64,000 nt of DNA from Reclinomonas americana ATCC 50394 (lineage: Eukaryota; Jakobida; Jakobea; Jakobida), in the NCBI GenBank assembly GCA_048213135.1, contig PS015016.1, forward strand, positions 80,340 to 144,339, written 5' to 3'. The translations under genes were made by a program, and so were the position numbers. Below are positions 57,909-64,000 of the stretch, in pieces. Each line of letters starts with the position of its first letter. Within the stretch, counting starts at the first letter, position 1. The notes beneath the pieces were generated by a model. The model ran no database searches. It saw only the letters and a list, made by a program, of their open reading frames with translations, and was not told where the DNA came from.

Positions 57909-60900
57909 ATGGACGATCTCCTGAAGCAGCGCCTGGAGGCAGTGCTCCACATTGCCCACCAGAAGAACTGCTCCATTGAACAGCTGTCAGCCGTACAGAA
58001 GGACTGGATCGAAGCCGGATGTGTGCAGGTGAGCTGCAGAGAGAGAGAGAAGAAGAGATACAGAGGGAGGGAGGAATGCACACCACCAGCGCACTCGGCA
58101 GAAGAACACGCAGTCGAAAAAGAGTGTGAAGCTGTCGCTCGTGCACATTCACATCAACGAGGCCATGTACGACACCGCGCTCATCCCGACTTGCGCGCCA
58201 GGTGGCCTCTCTGGAGGACGAAGCACGTGCATTGGACGCTATGGCTGAACTGCTGCTGCAGCCGTCGCTCACGCGTGTCGTGTTGGGTCAGTGTGCGCGG
58301 CCGTGGTTGCCGCTGTTGTGCGTGCGTCTGTGCTCGCGCCACCGACTGCCCTCCACTGCCGTGCTGTTGGCACTGACGGCCATTGTCCGCGATGCATCAC
58401 CATCTCGCACAGTGGAACGGTTTGCCGTCTGTGTAGGGAACCTGTGAGAGACAAGAAGAGGGAGTCCTGATTGATGATGATGATGATGATGCAGAGTTGT
58501 GTTGGACTTTTTCGAGAGCACTCCGCACGTGTCGGATCTCGTGGCACAGGCGCTTGCCGTGAATGATGTTGCGTGTGTGTCTGTTCTCTCTCTCCCTCTC
58601 TCTTCTCTACCTTCCATCTCGCTCATCGCGACACGGGCAGGAGACAAGTCTGATGGATCTGGTGACGGTGGCGCATCGGTGTGTGCAGTGGCACGCTTCG
58701 CACTTTGCCAGGCGATGGAACTGCGGTGTGTTCGTGCGACTGCTGGACCACCCAAATCCGCGTCTGCGTGTGCCTGCAGCTCGGATATGCCGTGCGTTGG
58801 GCTTTCTCAGTGCCGAGCAGCTGGTGGTCGCCACCAATCGCGACTCGGATCAGATTGACACCGCGTTTGTGGCGAGTGAGGTGGACGAAATGTTGAGTAG
58901 CTCGTATTGGCAGTTGGTGTCATGCCCTCAGGTTTCTCACGTGGTCGCACGACAGAGTGGAGCTGTCGGAATCGGTCGACAAGCTGGCCGTGTCGGAGAC
59001 GGGTGCCGACGATGCAGCCTCGTCGCAGTCGCTGCGCCAGCAGCTGGCGGTGCACATTGAGGGATCCTCGCAGCTGGTGTCTGTCGAAGGCGTTCCACTG
59101 TATCGCAAGAAGAGTGCTGCGTCGTCGGCTTCACATGCCAACAGGTGAGGTGTTTGTTGCTCGTCCTGATGGCGCACGGGAATACGGGTTGTGTGACACG
59201 ATGCGTGTTTTTGCACAGTTCATCGTTTGTGTCGACCGAGACGTCGGCGAGCAATCTGCGCATGCTGGCGCTGGCGGTGAATCGATCGAACGCAGTGTTG
59301 CTTCGCGGACCCGGTGGCTCCGGCAAGACGCTGCTGGTGGAGCACTTGGCTCATGTCACTGGCAATCATGGTGACTCACCTCCGTTTGTGTGTGCTCCCG
59401 CCAGAGTATGTGCTAACATGCACTTCAATCTATCCTTTTGTTGCGCTCAACAGACCTCATCCGCGTGAATCTTGACGACTCATTCGACGCAAAGGACCTG
59501 CTCGGCACGTACGTGTGCACGGAGACACCGGGTGAATTCAAATGGCAGCACGGTGCACTCACCAAGGTCGGTGCCTTGCACTCTTGCATTCCTTGTCATC
59601 ATTCTCTGCTCACCCTCATCGACACTGACAGGCGGCAGTGGAGGGCCGGTGGATTCTGATCGAGGACATTAATCTCGCCTCCTTCGACGTGCTCTCCATG
59701 TTGGTTCCCATTCTAGAATCGGGTGTGATGCGCATTCCCGGTAGTGATGAGGTGCACTACGCAATGAGCACGTGAGTGCGTATCGTGTTGATCCTCACCA
59801 GTGTGTGTGTTGTTTATTGTCACAGCCTGTTCCAGTTCATCAAGGCTTCACGATGTTGGCCACGGAGACGGCCGATGCGGGGCGCTTCAAGGGTCCGCTG
59901 TGGTGGTTTTCTTTTACGCAGCGCTTGTTTGTTTTGTGTGCACTCATTGCGTAAACTGTGTCGCGCAGAAATCCCCACGGACAAGTACTGGTGGCCGGTG
60001 TACGTGCAACAGATACCACCTGCTGAACTTCCCGATCTTGTCGCGCATCGTTATCCAGAAGTGCAGCTTGTAATTCCTCGTATGATTGGTGAGTGCATGC
60101 TGAGTGGAGAGGGAGAGAGAGACGTGATGTTGTTCACACAGAGTGTGTTTATTATATCTGTCTGCAGCCACGTACGAGTTGATGTGCCGCATGTCGGACA
60201 GCCGAGCGTGGAGCGTCGGCGGTCCGACGCCAGGTGACGATGGCAGTGCTGCGGCCGCAATGTCGCCGCTGCAGGGCACCGTCGCTCGCAGCATCTCGCG
60301 CACTTTTTCTTTGCGGTGCGTTCTTCCGTTCATGCTCCGCGCGCTGGCGGTTGCGGCTGCTCAGCTTAACATGCCGTGCCATGCTGCAGAGATCTGATGA
60401 AGTGGGCCAGTCGTGTGGCTCGCTTGCACATGTCGCATGGCGATGTGTCGTACGTGACAGAGGCGATGAAACAGGTGTGTGCGAGTTTGCCTCCGCCCCT
60501 CGCGCACCACAGTGCCTCTCGCTCACCAGCCGTGCAGGGTGTTTTGCTCGAGGTCATTGACTGCTTTGCCGGCATGATCAATCGATCAGAAGTGCGACAC
60601 CATCTGGCGCAGGCCGCTGGTCGCTTGTGGGATCTTGGCTCCGATCAAATCAGCTACTTGTTGTCGCAGCGCAAGCCGACGCTCTCGGTTCGTTTTTTCG
60701 ACAGTCTTCTGCATTGATTGTTTATTGGTTTGTCGACCGACCGCGTCGTGCACAGGTCGACAAGGGTCACGTACAAGTGGGTCGAGTGTTTCTGCCATCG
60801 CGCCGACCGGATGGACAGCTGTTGCCACCCTTTGCGCAGACCAAGCAGGCGTTGTTGTTGCTCGAGCGGCTGGCTGCGTGCACCTTTCTGCGTGAGCCGG

Positions 60901-63900
60901 TGCGTCTTCTCATCGCACCACGCCCTCTCACTTCATAAACATCACTCGCTCACTCCGACGTACTGCAGGTCCTGCTGACGGGCGAGACCGGCACCGGCAA
61001 AACTTCCATTGTACAGTACCTCGCGAGGCTCGTTGGAGCCAAGCTAATAGCACATAATCTTAATCAGGTAACACATGACTCGTTGTTTCCTCGCCTTCCT
61101 CGTCGGCGGTCTTGTCCTCTGAAATCATTGTCCCTCGCTTCATCGTGCAGCAAACCGACAGCNNNNNNNNNNNNNNNNNNNNTTTGCGAACCCTCACCCG
61201 CGCACTGCAGTATGCTGCTCTCTGCGTCAGCACATACGGTGTCGAGCGGGCGTTGTACGAGGGTATCTGCATGAGCTTCCTCACGCAGTTGGACGCGGCG
61301 AGCGCCACCATTCTGCTGGAGGTGATCCGACGACGCATCCTCTCTTCGTCTACGTCGGCGGCCCTGAGTCGACTGAGTCAGGCTCCGAGGTACGCGACTT
61401 GGCATCGATCCATATGCAGCTGATTCAGTTTTTCTGCGATACTCACTGTTGCTGTGCAGACCTCCGCAACCCGAAGGCTACGAGCTGTTCGAGTACTTTT
61501 GGTTGGAGCGCGGTCCGAGTGCAGTGGCCACCGAGGCCGATTTGGCGCGCTTCATCTTGACACCGTCGGTGCGCGATCGCTTGAAGAACATTGCGCGTGT
61601 CATCATGGCCAAGCGGTTCCCCATTTTGCTGCAAGTTTCGTTGTTGTCGTGGGGGTGTTGTGTCGTACTTGTGCTGAAGTCTATGTTGCATTCGCCAACC
61701 AGGGCCCCACAAGCAGTGGCAAGACCAGCATGATCGAGTACCTGGCCCGACGAACGGGCCACCACTTTGTTCGCATCAACAATCACGAAAACACCGACAT
61801 TCAGGAGTACTTTGGCCAGTATGTGTCGGATCCGACCACTGGCCACCTCGTGTTCCAGGACGGTGTGCTCGTCGAGGCAGTCAAGAAAGGGTGAGGCCGC
61901 CCGCATCGCCGTCGTCTTTTCGTACTCTACGCTCGTGTATTGACGAGCGATGCAGACACTGGCTTGTTCTGGACGAGCTCAATCTGGCGCCATCGGAGAT
62001 CCTCGAAGCGCTCAATCGGCTGCTGGATGACAATCGGGAACTGTTCATTCCCGACACGCAGGAGATTGTCCGTCCGCATCCCCAGTTCATGCTGTTTGCC
62101 ACCCAAAACCCACCAGGCTTGTACGGTGGTCGAAAGGTGTGTGGCCTGTGGAGCTTCGTTCGTTTGTGCATGTGTGGTGCTGATATTCTTGAGGCACGCA
62201 CCGCAGACTCTGTCACGAGCCTTCCGCAATCGCTTCCTGGAGATCCACGTGGATGACATCCCAACAGATGAGCTGGAGACCATCTTGCATCAGCGCTGCC
62301 TCATTCCCATGTCGTACGCCAAGAAGCTCGTGGAGGTGCGTCGTGACACGAGTAGGAGGGAGATCAGGAGCACCGTGAGGTAACATGCGGTTGTAACGTG
62401 CGCAGGTGATGAAGGAGTTGCAGAAGCGTCGCCAGGGCAGTCAGGTGTTTGCCGGACGGCATGGTTACATCACTCCGCGTGACCTGTTCCGCTGGGCCGA
62501 ACGTCGCTCTGCGTCCTACGATGCATTGGCACGCGAGGGCTACTGCATTCTGGCGGAACGGCTGCGTAAGGACGACGAGAAGGAGACTGTGAAAGTGTGT
62601 GACTGATTGTGTGTGTGACCGATGATGTAGTCTGAGCTCACCGACTCTTGTTGCCTCGTGCAGATGGTCATTGAGCAAGTGCTGCGCGTCAAGCTTGATG
62701 TCGACAAGATGTATTCGTGCGAAGACAACACCATGTTTGATGTGCTGGAGGAGAAGCTTCGATTGCATCCCAGTGGCGGTGCGTGCATCTGTCACCAGCA
62801 CACTTGTGCTTGAAGATCGGTGAGACTGAAGAAAACTTGTGTGCACTGCAGGTCTTCGCGGAATCGTGTGGACCAAGTCGATGAAGCGTCTCTTTTCGCT
62901 GGTCGGCACTTGCTTGAAACATAAGGTGTGTTCTCCGTGGTCTCTGCTTGCTTCACGCTGCAGCCGTGTATTGACATGACCGCTGCAGGAACCCGTACTG
63001 CTGGTTGGCGAAACCGGGTGCGGCAAGACCACTGTGTGCCAGCTGTACTCGATCCTGTTGGACCAGCCGCTGCACATTGTCAACTGTCACATGCACACGG
63101 AGACTGCCGATTTCCTCGGCGGGCTACGACCGGTGCGGCGGAGGGCGGCGATTGGAGCGGAACTTACCAGTGCCATTCGCTACTGTGTCGATCGGTGTGT
63201 TTGCGAGTAACCACTGAGTTTCGCTCCTTGCTTGCTTGCTCACGGTTACTGACTTCTCAGCAATGCCGCCGTGTTTGCCGACTGCGGAGTGAACTTGCCT
63301 CTTATCCACGACTCGCCTTCTGTGGACGCCACGCTGGAGGAGTTTGAGCGTTGCATGGCCAGCATCACGGAGGACATGGTGAGTGGTGTGATGTTGTAGG
63401 ACATGTTAGCACTCCTCACTGACGTACATGCAGCTGGTGTCGATTCCTGCACTGCGAACGCAGCTGGAGCACGTTCGGCGAGAGGCTGCACGCTACAAGG
63501 CTCTCTTCGCGTGGTACGATGGTCCCCTGGTGCAGGCCATGGTTCGCGGTGACATGTTGTTGGTCGACGAGATTTCCCTGGCCGAGGATGCTGTGCTGGA
63601 GCGCTTGAACAGTGTTCTCGATCCGAACCGCACAGTGCTTCTGTCGGAGAAGGGTGGCGCGGCGTTGTCAGAGGTACAGGCGCACTCGGACTTCCGCATA
63701 CTGGCCACCATGAACCCCGGCGGCGACTTTGGCAAGAAGGAGCTGTCGCCGGCGTTGCGCAGTCGCTTCACCGAAATCTACGTGCCGGCGTTTTCATTCC
63801 AGGAGGACTTTGCCGTCATCATTGCTGCTCGCCTATGCGATGTCGAGTTGGCACTCCTCGCACCGTGCATGGTGGCGTTTTTCGAGTGGTGCTGGAGTGA

Positions 63901-64000
63901 CGCTGCGCGTAATCACATTGTGTTGAGCATGCGTGACGCGGCTTCGTGGGTGGACTTTGCCAATCATGCGTTTGTGCGACTCGGCGCCACAAGACGAGAG
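57909..64000 (+). CDS. MDN1: Midasin (MDN1/Rea1), N-terminal part, runs off window
   Basis: Giant dynein-like AAA+ ATPase that strips assembly factors from pre-60S ribosomes. ATG at 57909 (MDDLLKQRLEAVLHIAHQKN), 109 bp after the upstream stop. The N-terminal helical domain is followed by AAA1 with Walker A GPGGSGKT (about 59307) and Walker B WILIEDINLAS. AAA2 has GETGTGKTS (about 60980). AAA3 has GPTSSGKTS, LVLDELNLAPSE and FATQNPPGLYGG. AAA4 has GETGCGKTT (about 63003), FLGGLRPV, MLLVDEISLAEDAV, ATMNPGGDFGKKELSPALRS and RFTEIYVP. A 20-N gap at 61163-61182 lies between QQTDS and LRTLTRALQY of AAA2, where some hundreds of codons including Walker B should be. More than twenty introns of about 60-100 nt. 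The rest of the ring, linker, D/E-rich region and MIDAS domain lie beyond 64000. Confidence 0.96.
61163..61182. other. 20-N placeholder gap inside MDN1 AAA2
   Basis: The protein jumps from the end of the AAA2 Walker A region to its C-terminal lid (LRTLTRALQY). The missing AAA2 core cannot fit in 20 bases, so the gap length is arbitrary. Confidence 0.85.

Noticed and set aside
1-64000. CRISPR arrays, operons, insertion sequences, tRNA or rRNA genes
   Set aside because: No spaced direct repeats, transposase motifs, terminal inverted repeats or conserved RNA stems noticed. Pervasive introns show a eukaryotic nuclear locus. A covariance-model scan would be needed to exclude small RNAs.

Overview
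The window is nuclear DNA from a gene-dense, intron-rich single-celled eukaryote. Almost every gene is broken by short GT-AG introns, mostly about 50-110 nt. Intergenic spaces are often under 150 bp, TAA, TAG and TGA all end genes, and GC content is fairly high. I see no operon, CRISPR array, transposon, rRNA or tRNA. The gene set (Integrator, Rea1/midasin, NEK kinase, tubulin cofactor C, an Inturned-like longin protein) points to a free-living, probably flagellated protist. A complete nuclear gene for the bacterial-type cytochrome c haem chaperone CcmE argues against a typical animal, fungus or choanoflagellate, which use HCCS instead. I do not name a species.

Layout. 0-10 kb: three unrecognised intron-containing genes and, on the minus strand, a large Thr/Gly-rich fibronectin-III-like surface protein with no visible introns, interrupted by gaps. 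10.2-18.2 kb: HIU hydrolase (+), then MINDY-type deubiquitinase, a NEK kinase and a neurotransmitter-sodium-symporter (NSS/SLC6) transporter, all minus. 19.2-26.7 kb: a large coiled-coil protein (+) and a second NSS transporter (+), so the two transporters lie in inverted orientation around the coiled-coil gene. 26.7-31 kb: Nudix hydrolase (-), RLP24 ribosome-biogenesis factor (+), a small membrane protein (+) and COX5B (-). 31-39.3 kb: coiled-coil protein (+), tubulin cofactor C (-), acyl-CoA thioesterase (+), a Pro/Gly/Asp-rich protein (+). 39.3-46 kb: a leucine-rich-repeat/IQ protein and a long charged coiled-coil protein, both minus. 46-55.2 kb: Integrator subunit 1 (+). 55.3-56.4 kb: CcmE (-). 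56.5-57.8 kb: the longin-like protein (+). 57.9 kb to the end: the first part of midasin (MDN1/Rea1), running off the window.

Functional themes. Ribosome assembly: RLP24 and MDN1 both act on pre-60S particles. Mitochondrial respiration: COX5B and CcmE. Microtubule or cilium biology: NEK1-like kinase, TBCC, LRR-IQ protein, Inturned-like protein. Metabolism and transport: HIU hydrolase, Nudix, thioesterase, two NSS carriers. For CcmE, the thioesterase, RLP24, TBCC, HIU hydrolase and the Pro-rich protein I rebuilt full exon models whose phases close exactly. Other spans are less precise.

Assembly quality matters. Fourteen gaps are about 20 N. At least two of these (in NEK and in MDN1 AAA2) replace sequence that must be hundreds of bases long, so the 20-N gaps are placeholders. 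One homopolymer indel breaks the frame of the fibronectin-like gene.
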